Assembly: GCA_947388575.1 (NCBI GenBank)
Contig: CANDSI010000026.1
Span: 1-9,594, forward strand
DNA length: 9,594 bases
Direction of reading: 5' to 3'
Origin: an uncultured Mycoplasma sp.
Lineage (GTDB): Bacteria > Bacillota_I > Bacilli_A > RF39 > UBA660
Shown here: piece by piece, positions 1 through 7,302 of the stretch
Position numbering within the stretch: position 1 is the stretch's first letter
Layout of the letters: every line of letters starts with the position of its first letter
Notes under the pieces: model-generated
The model's input: the letters and a program-made list of their open reading frames with translations, nothing else
What the model was told of the DNA's origin: nothing
Database searches by the model: none
Translations under genes and position numbers: made by a program

Positions 1-1593
1 GAAAAAGAATTAGGCTTAGATAGTAGTAATAGTGAAAACGAATATATTAATAAACTTGATAAATTAAACTTAAATAAAAGCAGTCACAATAAAGTATTAA
101 ATGAGATAAGAAAACTTAGCTATACAAGCGATATATCTCCTGAAAATGCTATGATAAAAAACTATTTAGATTGGATATTAAATCTGCCATGGAATAAAAG
201 CAGTTTCGAAAATAACAACATCGAAGATATCAAAGAAAAATTAGAAAAAAATCATTATGGTTTACAAGATGTTAAAGATCGAATTTTAGAATATGTAGCC
301 TTAAAAAACAATAATAATGATATCAAAAGTCCTATCATATGTTTAGTAGGCCCACCAGGAGTAGGAAAAACTAGTATTGCTAAAAGCATAGCTAGTGCTT
401 TAAACAGAAAGTTTTATAAAATAAGTGTTGGAGGGCTAAATGATTCTTCAGAATTAATAGGACATAGAAGAACTTATATGGGATCAATTCCAGGTAAAAT
501 AATTCAAGGTTTAAGAAAGTGCGAAAGTAAGAACCCAGTATTTTTAATTGACGAAATAGACAAAATAACTATTAACCATAAAGATGATCCAACTGGAGTT
601 TTACTCGACATATTAGATAAAGAGCAAAATAATGAGTTCATTGATAATTATATAGAGGAACCATTCGATTTATCTAAAGTATTTTTTATTTTAACAGCCA
701 ATAGCATTGATGGTATACCTCCCGCTTTAAAAGATAGATTAGAAATCATTGAATTATCGAGTTATACAGATATCGAGAAAATTGACATAGCTAACCGCTA
801 TTTAATACCTAAAATATTAGAAGAAAACAAAATAGATACCAAAATAATTACTATGAGTGATGATATGTTAGCTTTCTTAATTGAAGCATATACAAAAGAA
901 GCTGGTGTAAGAGAACTATATCGTGCTTTAGAAAAAGTTATACGCAAATTAGTAGTATTAGGCCGTATCAATGATCGCACTAAAATAAGTAAAGTAAGAC
1001 TTAAAGATTATTTAGGGATACCAAAATATTTAAAATTAGAAAACAAAAAACATGAATATACAGGCAGAGTCAATGGCCTTGGGGTAACGCCCTTTGGCGG
1101 AGTTATAATGCCAATTGAAACCTGCATATTTGAAGGCAAAGGGAATTTTACTATAACAGGAATGTTAGGTAAAACCATGGAAGAATCAACAAAAGTCAGT
1201 TTAAGTTATATTAAATCCAATTTAAAAAAATTTAAAATAGACGATTTCTTTTTCAATATTAAAGATTTACATATTCATTTTTTAGAAGGGGCAATTAAAA
1301 AAGATGGTCCAAGTTCAGGATTAGCTGTAATAACTAGTATTCTAAGTCTCATAAGTGGCAAAAAAATACCAAATAATATTGCATTTACAGGCGAAATATC
1401 TTTAAATGGTGAGGTATTAAAAGTAGGGGGCATTAAAGAAAAAATAATTGGAGCATATAAAAATAATATAAAAACAATATATATGCCCCTAGCAAATGAA
1501 TTGGATTTAGAAGAAATACCAGAAGAGATAAAAGAAAAATTAGAAATAAAACTAATAAAGAATTTTATAGAAATATATGATGAATTATTTTAA
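1..1593 (+). CDS. lon: ATP-dependent protease La (Lon), 5' end outside the window
   Basis: Lon is a cytoplasmic AAA+ serine protease that unfolds and degrades damaged and regulatory proteins. Frame 1 is open from base 1, so 530 residues are visible and the N-terminal substrate-binding domain is mostly missing. The ATG at 151 is internal: the 50 codons before it match the Lon linker helix that leads into the conserved IRNYLDWLLxLPW-type motif (here IKNYLDWILNLPW). In window residues, Walker A is GPPGVGKT at 117-124 and Walker B is FLIDEID with Asp-Glu at 184-185, followed by the sensor-1 LTAN motif. The C-terminal protease domain has the catalytic serine in KDGPSSG (Ser438) and the catalytic lysine in GGIKEK (Lys479), close to the Ser679/Lys722 spacing of E. 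coli Lon. All active-site residues are intact, so the enzyme should be functional if the missing part is normal. A terminator follows about 85 bases after the stop. Confidence 0.97.
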   Translation, partial: EKELGLDSSNSENEYINKLDKLNLNKSSHNKVLNEIRKLSYTSDISPENAMIKNYLDWILNLPWNKSSFENNNIEDIKEKLEKNHYGLQDVKDRILEYVALKNNNNDIKSPIICLVGPPGVGKTSIAKSIASALNRKFYKISVGGLNDSSELIGHRRTYMGSIPGKIIQGLRKCESKNPVFLIDEIDKITINHKDDPTGVLLDILDKEQNNEFIDNYIEEPFDLSKVFFILTANSIDGIPPALKDRLEIIELSSYTDIEKIDIANRYLIPKILEENKIDTKIITMSDDMLAFLIEAYTKEAGVRELYRALEKVIRKLVVLGRINDRTKISKVRLKDYLGIPKYLKLENKKHEYTGRVNGLGVTPFGGVIMPIETCIFEGKGNFTITGMLGKTMEESTKVSLSYIKSNLKKFKIDDFFFNIKDLHIHFLEGAIKKDGPSSGLAVITSILSLISGKKIPNNIAFTGEISLNGEVLKVGGIKEKIIGAYKNNIKTIYMPLANELDLEEIPEEIKEKLEIKLIKNFIEIYDELF

Positions 1594-1677
1594 AAAAGCA
1601 GAATTCAATAGAACTTTTCCCATATAATGTCTTCATTAACTTATGATTAACACATAAATTTATTTTTTGATATTTTT

Positions 1678-1708
1678 GAAGATAAGCAATTAATTATCTT
1701 CTTTTTTT
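1678..1708 (+). terminator. Rho-independent terminator of lon
   Basis: A perfect 8-bp stem, GAAGATAA (1678-1685) with TTATCTTC (1694-1701), encloses an 8-base loop and is followed by seven T residues (1702-1708). It ends lon transcription and separates lon from the murF unit. The 84 bases between the lon stop and the stem show no gene. Confidence 0.85.
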
Positions 1709-1759
1709 GTCTAATAAATGCCTAAAATCATTATTTTAATATATACAAATTAAATTAAA

Positions 1760-1768
1760 TGATATAAT
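1760..1768 (+). promoter_or_regulatory. Extended -10 promoter of murF-ddl
   Basis: TGATATAAT is a perfect extended -10 element (TGnTATAAT). No good -35 hexamer lies 16-18 bases upstream, which is usual for extended -10 promoters. A start about 7 bases downstream would leave a leader of only about 14 bases before the murF ATG at 1789. The same nine bases occur in front of mnmA. Confidence 0.5.
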
Positions 1769-1788
1769 TTAATAAAGGAATGATTAAT

Positions 1789-3153
1789 ATGTTAAAAATA
1801 AAAGATATGATAGGAATCAGTAATGCTAGTTTAATATTCGGTAATCCAGACGATACTGTAGATTTTAATTATTTTAGTAAAGATTCAAGAATAGTTAAAG
1901 ATGGGGACGTTTTTATTGGAATTAAAGGAGATAATTTTGATGGTAACGATTATTATGAAGAAGCCTTAAAAAAAGGAGCCAAGACATGTATTTTATCTAA
2001 AGACATATCAATATCAGAAGAGATAAAAAAAGCATATAATGATCGAAACCTTTTAATTATAGAAGATGTTGAAAATTTTTTAGTTGAATTATCCAAGCCA
2101 ATACGTGATAAATTAAAAATTCCAATTATTGCTATAACTGGAAGTGTAGGTAAAACTAGCACAAAAAACATTATCGCAGATGTTTTATCAGCTAAGTATA
2201 AAGTATTAAAAACTAACGGCAATTTAAACACATTAATAGGGTTAGCTTTAACTTTACTTAGAGTTAAAGATGAAGAAATAGCAGTTATAGAGCTAGGAAT
2301 GAATCAACCAGGTGAAATCAGCCAACTATCTAGCTTTTTAAAACCTGACATAGGTGTAATAATTAATGTTGGTACAGCTCATATAGGTAATTTAGGAAGT
2401 AGAGAAAACATTTTAAAAGCTAAATTAGAAATATTAGATGGATTAAAAAATAAGTTATTTATAAATAATGATAATGACTTATTAAACGATTGGAATAAAA
2501 ATAAACATAGTATATCTATAAGCACTTATGGAATTGAAAACAAAAGTGATTTTGAGGCTAAAAATCTAACATATAACAAAAGTGGAAGTCATTTTACAAT
2601 TGAAAATAATCAAATTGATATAAATGTCATAGGAAAACATTTTGTTTATAATTCAATTATTGCCTATGCAATCGGAAAACATTTTGGAGTCAATGTAGAA
2701 GATATAATTAAAAAGTTAAAAAACATACCATTAGAAAGTGATAGAATGGAATTAATAAATAGTGGAAATATAACCATTATAAATGATACATACAATGCCA
2801 GTTATGATTCTGTATATTATGCTTTAGAGGTATTAAGTACATTTAAAGGGCGTAAAATAGCCGTTTTAGGAGACATTAAAGAACTAGGAGATTATGGCGA
2901 AAGTATTCATCGTGACATAGGCAAATTAATAATCAAAAATAATATTGATATTTTAATCACAATTGGCGAATTATCTAGCTTTATTAATAAAGAGGCTATA
3001 AAATTAGGTTTCAAAAAAGAAAACTCCTACAATTTCGATAATAAAAATCAAGCTGTTTTACTAATAAATAGGATAAAAGAAAAAGATGATAATTATTTAA
3101 TAAAAGCAAGCAACAGTATGAAATTTAAAGAAATAGTCGAAAAAATCAAATAA
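1789..3153 (+). CDS. murF: UDP-N-acetylmuramoyl-tripeptide--D-alanyl-D-alanine ligase
   Basis: MurF is the cytoplasmic, ATP-dependent Mur ligase that adds D-Ala-D-Ala to UDP-MurNAc-tripeptide, the last cytoplasmic step of the peptide stem. I chose the ATG at 1789 (454 aa) because AAAGGA at 1774-1779 then lies 9 bases upstream; the in-frame ATG at 1780 directly abuts that SD and is unlikely. From this start: the N-terminal substrate domain carries the KDSR motif; the ATP loop is GSVGKTS (118-124); NGNLN (143-147) and ELGMN (168-172) follow; the NVGTAHIGNLGS stretch leads to AKLEI, the region of the carbamylated lysine in Mur ligases; NDTYNAS (332-338) and GDIKELG (361-367) mark the MurF C-terminal domain. 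Length and motif order are normal. ddl follows after 61 bases with no terminator between, so the two are probably cotranscribed. Confidence 0.96.
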   Translation: MLKIKDMIGISNASLIFGNPDDTVDFNYFSKDSRIVKDGDVFIGIKGDNFDGNDYYEEALKKGAKTCILSKDISISEEIKKAYNDRNLLIIEDVENFLVELSKPIRDKLKIPIIAITGSVGKTSTKNIIADVLSAKYKVLKTNGNLNTLIGLALTLLRVKDEEIAVIELGMNQPGEISQLSSFLKPDIGVIINVGTAHIGNLGSRENILKAKLEILDGLKNKLFINNDNDLLNDWNKNKHSISISTYGIENKSDFEAKNLTYNKSGSHFTIENNQIDINVIGKHFVYNSIIAYAIGKHFGVNVEDIIKKLKNIPLESDRMELINSGNITIINDTYNASYDSVYYALEVLSTFKGRKIAVLGDIKELGDYGESIHRDIGKLIIKNNIDILITIGELSSFINKEAIKLGFKKENSYNFDNKNQAVLLINRIKEKDDNYLIKASNSMKFKEIVEKIK

Positions 3154-3214
3154 TCTAATTAGTTATAAATAGCAAAAGTAACCATAATATTATTACTAGA
3201 AAAGGAGAAATAAA

Positions 3215-4252
3215 ATGAAAATAGGAATATTATTTGGCGGATCAACTAACGAACATGAAGTTTCTGTGGTATCTGCCTCTTCAATTATCAAAAATATAGA
3301 TAAAGAAAAATATGAAATAATACCCATTTATTTAGACAAGAAAAACAATTTTTATATATGGGAAAAAGAAGTAAGTGAAATTGATATTTTACAATTTGGA
3401 AAGCTACCAGAAGAATTAAAAAAAGTAACCAATCCTTTCGAATACTTAAAAGAATTTGATTTAATTTTCATTATGATTCATGGCAAAAATGGCGAAGATG
3501 GAATTTTTAGCAGTATTTTAAGTTTTTTAAACATTCCATATATTGGGAACGCACCAGCATCCAGTTTAATAACTATGGATAAAATTTTAACTAAAGAAAT
3601 ATTAGAAAGAAATAACATAAAAACAAGCCCTTACATTTACTTTTCAGTTTATAACAACGAATATGTATACAAAGATAAAATAATAAGCAAAAAAGAGTTA
3701 TATGAGATAATTATTAGCAAATTAACTTTTCCATTATTCGTAAAACCTGCTAATAGTGGCTCATCTCTTGGAATAACTAAAGTAAAAGATATAGAAGATT
3801 TAGGCGAAGCCATCGAGATTGCCTTAAAAGTTGACCATCGTATATTAATTGAAAGTGAAATAAAAGGTCGTGAAATAGAATGTGGAGTATTAGAAAAAGA
3901 TGGTGAACTGATCACTTCTGTCTTAGGTGAAGTTTTATCTGCTGAAGAATTTTATAGTTATACATCTAAGTACACTAATAGTGAAAGTGCCACAATTATT
4001 CCTGCTAAGATAGATGCTAAAATATCTAAAAAAATTCAAGAAACAGCCATGAATGCTTTTAGAATACTAGATTGTCATACTTACAGTCGATGTGATTTCT
4101 TTTTAACCAATGACTATAAGATAATATTAAACGAAATAAATACAATTCCTGGCTTTACAGAAATTAGTATGTATCCCAAATTATTTGCTGCCAGTGGTAT
4201 CAGTTACAAAGAGCTAATTGATATATTAATAAATAACAGTTTAAATAAATAG
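3215..4252 (+). CDS. ddl: D-alanine--D-alanine ligase
   Basis: Ddl joins two D-alanines with ATP hydrolysis and supplies the dipeptide that MurF uses. The 345-residue length is normal. The start is fixed by AAAGGAG at 3201-3207, 7 bases before the ATG. ATP-grasp features are visible: GGxxxEHEVS with Glu15, HGKNGEDG (89-96), the VKPANSGSSLG nucleotide-binding stretch (176-186), the omega loop FYSYTSKY (246-253), Arg292/Asp294, and the EINTIPGFT magnesium-site motif (307-315). Tyrosines in the omega loop point to D-Ala rather than D-Lac as second substrate, by comparison with known Ddl and Van ligases. The usual small residues before RxDFF are replaced here (HTYSRCDFF), a minor oddity. It is the second gene of the murF-ddl unit and a terminator follows directly. 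Confidence 0.96.
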   Translation: MKIGILFGGSTNEHEVSVVSASSIIKNIDKEKYEIIPIYLDKKNNFYIWEKEVSEIDILQFGKLPEELKKVTNPFEYLKEFDLIFIMIHGKNGEDGIFSSILSFLNIPYIGNAPASSLITMDKILTKEILERNNIKTSPYIYFSVYNNEYVYKDKIISKKELYEIIISKLTFPLFVKPANSGSSLGITKVKDIEDLGEAIEIALKVDHRILIESEIKGREIECGVLEKDGELITSVLGEVLSAEEFYSYTSKYTNSESATIIPAKIDAKISKKIQETAMNAFRILDCHTYSRCDFFLTNDYKIILNEINTIPGFTEISMYPKLFAASGISYKELIDILINNSLNK

Positions 4253-4259
4253 CCTATGA

Positions 4260-4303
4260 AAAAAGTGTCGGAATTTGTCGAACGCTTTTTCTAGACTTTT
4301 TTT
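4260..4303 (+). terminator. Terminator after ddl
   Basis: An A-rich left arm, AAAAAGTGTCG (4260-4270), pairs with CGAACGCTTTTT (4279-4290) using one U-G pair and one bulged A. The T-rich right arm and the seven-T run at 4297-4303 complete the signal. It starts 7 bases after the ddl stop. The A/T-rich stem could also work on the other strand. Confidence 0.55.
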
Positions 4304-4319
4304 AATATAATAGTATAAT

Positions 4320-4349
4320 AAAAAGTGTAGTTCTGATATAACCTACACT
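4320..4349 (-). terminator. Minus-strand terminator of the 31-aa gene
   Basis: Read on the minus strand, AGTGTAG (4349-4343) and CTACACT (4330-4324) form a perfect 7-bp stem with a 12-base loop, followed by a run of T (4324-4320). It lies about 65 bases beyond the stop of the small minus-strand gene and faces the ddl terminator, so two convergent units are separated here. Confidence 0.5.
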
Positions 4350-4413
4350 CCTTAAACCTTAAAAAAATAGAAATAAACATTTAGTTTACTTATTAATTCA
4401 GAACTACTCTAAA

Positions 4414-4509
4414 TTAGTTAATTGCATACATGAGTATTCCTGCTACAACACTTGCTAACATAACAAGTAACATTCCCCAAGCAAATACTTTTTGTGTTTT
4501 CTTACTCAT
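4414..4509 (-). CDS. 31-residue single-helix membrane protein, DUF4044-like
   Basis: The minus-strand reading from the ATG at 4509 encodes 31 residues: a polar, basic N-terminus (MSKKTQK), one hydrophobic helix of about 20 residues starting at VFAWGMLLVMLAS, and a short tail ending YAIN. A GGTGA SD element lies 4 bases before the ATG, and a divergent promoter and a downstream terminator frame the gene. The pattern of a KK-rich start followed by a W-x-MLLxMLAS helix resembles the small DUF4044 membrane proteins of Bacillota as I remember them; this family call is tentative. Function is unknown. The gene is shorter than common gene-calling cut-offs and stands alone on the minus strand between two plus-strand units. 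Confidence 0.65.
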   Translation of the reverse strand: MSKKTQKVFAWGMLLVMLASVVAGILMYAIN

Positions 4510-4541
4510 AAAATCACCATTCTTTTCTCGTTTACTTAATA

Positions 4542-4576
4542 AATTTATCATATTTTAGGACATTTTTCAATATAAT
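4542..4576. promoter_or_regulatory. Divergent promoter region for the 31-aa gene and the SpoIIM-like gene
   Basis: On the minus strand TTGAAA (4570-4565) and TAAATT (4547-4542) are spaced by 17 bases and would drive the 31-residue gene. On the plus strand TATAAT (4571-4576) sits 16 bases before the ATG at 4592, without a clear -35 box. The two elements are adjacent, so the two transcripts would compete for polymerase or share a regulator. Both genes use a GGTGAT-type SD at mirrored positions. Confidence 0.4.
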
Positions 4577-4591
4577 TTATTGGTGATTTTT

Positions 4592-5170
4592 ATGAAATCA
4601 ATAAAAACAAGTCTAAAAAATAATAAAAAGTATTTTAAACTTTTACTAATATTATTATTTTTAGGCTTTTTTATTGGTTTAATTTTAATAAAAAAACTCA
4701 ATATAGAAACTTTATTAGAAAATACAAAATCTATCGAAAGTTATCTAAATACAAACAAAATAAACTTCTTAACGAATCATCTTTTAACACTATTAATATT
4801 ATGCATATCAGCAATAACTCTAATAGGATTAATACTATTTCCTCTAAATATTATATACGAGGGAATTTGTATATTTTTTAACATTTATACTTTAACAAAT
4901 ATTTTTAAATTAAATGGTTTTGTATATAGTATTATATACATTACTATAACTAAAGGCTTATATTTAAGTCTGTTTATAATAATATTTAAAAAATTGATTA
5001 CTATGGTAAAAATAGTAATCGCAAAAAAAGATAAAAACGAAAAGAAAGCATTAGTATTTAAAAATTTAAAGCAAATAAGTATATATACTTTTCTTTTAAT
5101 ATTAAATGATTTTCTAATCTTTTTAATAGGAAACAAAATATTATCAATATTTTTATTTATAATTAAGTAG
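4592..5170 (+). CDS. Five-helix membrane protein, SpoIIM-like (putative)
   Basis: This 192-residue, Ile/Leu/Lys-rich integral membrane protein starts at the ATG at 4592, with GGTGA at 4582-4586 as SD; an in-frame TTG at 4580 is less likely. Hydrophobic segments lie at about 16-34, 65-85, 86-104, 111-133 and 164-190. After TM1 a polar loop (NIETLLENTKSIESYL) leads into TM2 and TM3 with an IGLILFPLNIIYEGI stretch. Size, N-terminal basic tail and helix order resemble the SpoIIM/DUF95 family, whose sporulation member acts with SpoIID and SpoIIP at the engulfing septum. The match rests on architecture and weak motifs, and SpoIIM-like proteins also occur in organisms that do not sporulate, so no sporulation role can be claimed. 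No terminator is clear in the 149 bases before mnmA; only an imperfect hairpin without a T-run is seen near 5177-5207. Confidence 0.5.
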   Translation: MKSIKTSLKNNKKYFKLLLILLFLGFFIGLILIKKLNIETLLENTKSIESYLNTNKINFLTNHLLTLLILCISAITLIGLILFPLNIIYEGICIFFNIYTLTNIFKLNGFVYSIIYITITKGLYLSLFIIIFKKLITMVKIVIAKKDKNEKKALVFKNLKQISIYTFLLILNDFLIFLIGNKILSIFLFIIK

Positions 5171-5294
5171 ATAAATTAATAGCTATTATATATATCATAT
5201 AGCATTAACAATATACGATATAAAAAATCAAAATAAATCAAAGGGCAGCATAAAAGATTCAATATAAATTCGAGTTTTATTATAGTCAAAAATA

Positions 5295-5303
5295 TGATAT
5301 AAT
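5295..5303 (+). promoter_or_regulatory. Extended -10 promoter of mnmA
   Basis: TGATATAAT, a perfect extended -10, ends 16 bases before the mnmA ATG at 5320. The expected start near 5310 gives a leader of about 10 bases in which no SD is visible. The -35 region (TTTTAT) is poor. The same nine-base element precedes murF. Confidence 0.55.
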
Positions 5304-5319
5304 AAACATGTGATGTAAT

Positions 5320-6423
5320 ATGAAAAAAGTTATTGTTGGTATTAGTGGTGGAGTAGATTCAGCAGTTGCAGCTCTTCTTTTAAAAGAACAAGGCTATGAT
5401 GTTGAAGGATTATTTATGCGCAATTGGGATTCAATGCTTAATAACGATACCCTAGGCAATCCTAATTTTAATGAGAATATTTGTCCTCAAGAAACTGATT
5501 ATAATGACGCAATAGAAACTTGTGAAATATTAGGTATTAAATTGCACAGAGTAGATTTTATAAAAGAATACTGGGATTATGTATTTACATACTTTTTAGA
5601 AGAATTAAAAAAAGGAAGAACCCCCAATCCAGATATGTTATGCAATAAATTTATAAAATTTGATTTATTTAAGAAAGAAGCCGAGAAATTAGGCGCTGAT
5701 TATATAGCTACAGGTCATTATGCGCGAATGATAAATGGTTCATTGTATCAAGCCTTAGACAAAAACAAAGACCAAACATACTTTTTAGCAGATGTATCAA
5801 AAAAGCAATTAGAAAATGTTTTATTTCCAATTGGAGAATATGACAAACCCACTATTCGAGAAATAGCAAAAAAAGCAGGGTTAAATGTTGCTGATAAAAA
5901 GGACTCAACAGGTATTTGTTTTATTGGAGAAAGACATTATCAAGAATTTATTAAAAACTATTTAAAGCCAAATCCTGGCAATATAGTAAACGTTGAAACA
6001 AAAGAAGTAATAGGTAAACATACGGGACTTATGAATTACACTATAGGCCAAAGAAGAAATGTAGGTTTAAGCGGAGATTTAGAAAGACATTATGTGTGTG
6101 GAAAAAATGTAAAAGAAAACATTTTATATGTAGCTTATGGCGAAAGTAAATATCTCTATAGTGATTCTTGTACCTTAGATAGCATTAATCTAATTGAAGA
6201 TTTACCTAAAAATTGCACTGCTAAGTTTCGCTATCGTGGTGAAGAAATTCCTATTGAAATTGAGTATATAAAAGAAAATGAAATTAAAATAAATTATCCT
6301 AGTCTAGCTAAATCTGTAACTCCAGGGCAAGCTTGTGTATTTTATGATAAAGAAAAATGTCTTGGATGTGGCTTTATAAAGGATGTTTATAAAGAAGGGG
6401 AGAAGCTTTGGTATTTATGCTAA
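5320..6423 (+). CDS. mnmA: tRNA-specific 2-thiouridylase MnmA
   Basis: MnmA activates U34 of the Lys, Glu and Gln tRNAs with ATP and inserts sulfur delivered as a persulfide, giving 2-thiouridine at the wobble base. The 367-residue length is normal. Visible motifs: PP-loop SGGVDS (9-14), the conserved MRNWD (33-37), first catalytic cysteine in DMLCNKFIKF (Cys108), TGHYAR (131-136), DKNKDQTYFL, second catalytic cysteine in TGICFIGER (Cys200), and the NYTIGQRRNVGL motif leading into the C-terminal beta-barrel. A stretch after MRNWDS (LNNDTLGNPNFNENICPQ) is longer than in Bacillus and resembles Mollicutes-type MnmA. The ATG at 5320 is the only sensible start, because an in-frame TGA lies at 5311-5313. 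It has no SD, so initiation is probably nearly leaderless or weak. The gene seems to be its own transcript, with a promoter just upstream and a hairpin over its stop codon. Confidence 0.97.
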   Translation: MKKVIVGISGGVDSAVAALLLKEQGYDVEGLFMRNWDSMLNNDTLGNPNFNENICPQETDYNDAIETCEILGIKLHRVDFIKEYWDYVFTYFLEELKKGRTPNPDMLCNKFIKFDLFKKEAEKLGADYIATGHYARMINGSLYQALDKNKDQTYFLADVSKKQLENVLFPIGEYDKPTIREIAKKAGLNVADKKDSTGICFIGERHYQEFIKNYLKPNPGNIVNVETKEVIGKHTGLMNYTIGQRRNVGLSGDLERHYVCGKNVKENILYVAYGESKYLYSDSCTLDSINLIEDLPKNCTAKFRYRGEEIPIEIEYIKENEIKINYPSLAKSVTPGQACVFYDKEKCLGCGFIKDVYKEGEKLWYLC

Positions 6424-6440
6424 TAAAGCCATCTCTTTTT
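6401..6440 (+). terminator. Probable terminator overlapping the end of mnmA
   Basis: GCTTT (6405-6409) pairs with AAAGC (6425-6429). After small bulges the stem extends with AGAG and TCTC-type pairing, ending in five T residues (6436-6440). The left arm lies inside the last mnmA codons. The stem is imperfect, hence moderate confidence. Confidence 0.4.
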
Positions 6441-6462
6441 AATACAAAAGATTAACAACTAC

Positions 6463-6480
6463 TTGACACAGCAGTGTTAA
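6463..6480 (+). promoter_or_regulatory. Imperfect palindrome over the -35 box (candidate operator)
   Basis: TTGACACAGCAGTGTTAA is an 18-bp dyad with 7 of 9 base pairs matched; the mismatches are 6465/6478 and 6470/6473. It covers the -35 hexamer completely, so a bound dimer would block polymerase. The adjacent gene encodes an HTH protein, which makes autoregulation a natural guess, though this is not shown. Confidence 0.4.
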
Positions 6481-6492
6481 TTACCTTATAAT
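6463..6492 (+). promoter_or_regulatory. Strong sigma-A promoter of the HTH / Cys-rich gene pair
   Basis: TTGACA (6463-6468) and TATAAT (6487-6492) are both perfect consensus hexamers with an 18-base spacer. It is the only full -35/-10 consensus promoter I see in the window. The expected start is about 6499, about 24 bases before the ATG at 6523. Confidence 0.85.
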
Positions 6493-6495
6493 TAA

Positions 6496-6507
6496 AATGT
6501 AAACATT
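6496..6507 (+). promoter_or_regulatory. Palindrome at the transcription start (candidate operator)
   Basis: AATGTAAACATT has perfect 5-bp arms around a central AA. It lies just after the -10 box and spans the predicted start site. Its centre is about 30 bp from that of the dyad over the -35 box, roughly three helical turns, which would suit cooperative binding. The two dyads do not share an obvious half-site, so they may serve different proteins. Confidence 0.35.
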
Positions 6508-6522
6508 AAAAGGAGAATGAAA

Positions 6523-7299
6523 ATGAATAGTTTAAGTGAATTATTGCAAGAACTTGGTATATCTAAAGTTAGATTAGCTAAATATTTAAATGTTTCAAGA
6601 CAAATGGTATATAATTATTTAGAATTAGAAGATCTAAATAAATGGCCCAAAGAGAAAAAAATACTATTATTAAAATTATTAGACATTGAAGATGGTGATG
6701 AAGGTACAATAAAAGGAATAAAAATCACCACCGATTATTTAATGTCTGTAGAAAATAGATTAAATCAAGGAGTAAAAAACTCTAGTGATATGGACAGCTT
6801 CTTTGATATGAAAGGTTTAAATAAAACGGAACAAACTTTAATCGCTGACATCACTTATTTAATTAAAGAAAAGTTATTAGAAGAGAACAAAAAAGAAGAA
6901 AATTATAATGCTATGAATTATTTATATCATATGCTACAATCAATTGACAATGTTCCAGAAATTAAGTATATATTAGGATATATGTCTAAAACAACGGGCT
7001 TTATTAGTCCTGACGAATTTGTTTTTGATGAAGAACGTCAATTTATATTTGAAGGAATTTTATATTCAGCCTTAACTCTATATAATAATGGTGGTGCAAG
7101 CCGAAGCAAATTAGCTGAAAGTCACAAAAGATTTGTGCAAGAAATTGAACAAAAAAACGAAGAAAAATTAAGTAGAACTCAACAACTAAATACTATAAAA
7201 ATACAAGCATTAAGAGAGCTTGGATATAATCAAATAAATGAACAAAATGCTGCTGAAGTATTTGAAAAAATAGCTGAAATTCAATCTCGTAAAGTATAA
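6523..7299 (+). CDS. HTH DNA-binding protein of unknown function
   Basis: This is a soluble protein of 258 residues. The ATG at 6523 is chosen because AAGGAG at 6510-6515 lies 7 bases upstream; the in-frame ATG at 6517 is only one base from the SD. Residues about 3-50 form an XRE/lambda-repressor-like helix-turn-helix: LQELGISKVRLAKYLNVSRQ matches the pattern in which VSRQMVYNYLE is the recognition helix. The middle (about 90-190) is predicted helical from its composition (KGLNKTEQTLIADITYLIKEKL) and has no motif I recognise. The end, from about 195, is a charged helical region (SKLAESHKRFVQEIEQKNEEKLSR shortened) that could form a coiled coil. No metal, phosphotransfer or protease motif is seen. 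It sits behind a consensus promoter with two palindromes and only 3 bases before the next gene. A role as autoregulated transcription factor is inference. Confidence 0.75.
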   Translation: MNSLSELLQELGISKVRLAKYLNVSRQMVYNYLELEDLNKWPKEKKILLLKLLDIEDGDEGTIKGIKITTDYLMSVENRLNQGVKNSSDMDSFFDMKGLNKTEQTLIADITYLIKEKLLEENKKEENYNAMNYLYHMLQSIDNVPEIKYILGYMSKTTGFISPDEFVFDEERQFIFEGILYSALTLYNNGGASRSKLAESHKRFVQEIEQKNEEKLSRTQQLNTIKIQALRELGYNQINEQNAAEVFEKIAEIQSRKV

Positions 7300-7302
7300 C
7301 AA

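Noticed and set aside
151..153. ATG at 151 as the start of a shorter Lon
   Set aside because: The frame is open to base 1 and the codons before it match the Lon linker region.
1953..2231. Minus-strand frames inside lon, murF, ddl and the SpoIIM-like gene (for example 798-980, 1953-2231, 3649-3915, 4885-5136)
   Set aside because: They lie fully inside well-supported genes on the other strand, have no SD and encode no recognisable protein.
4266..4282. Two TGTCGAA-like motifs 10 bp apart, resembling tandem Spo0A boxes
   Set aside because: Both lie in the arms and loop of the ddl terminator hairpin, which explains them; one copy is imperfect and no promoter depends on them.
5177..5207. Hairpin after the SpoIIM-like gene as a terminator
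   Set aside because: The stem is imperfect and AT-only in its main part, and no T-run follows.
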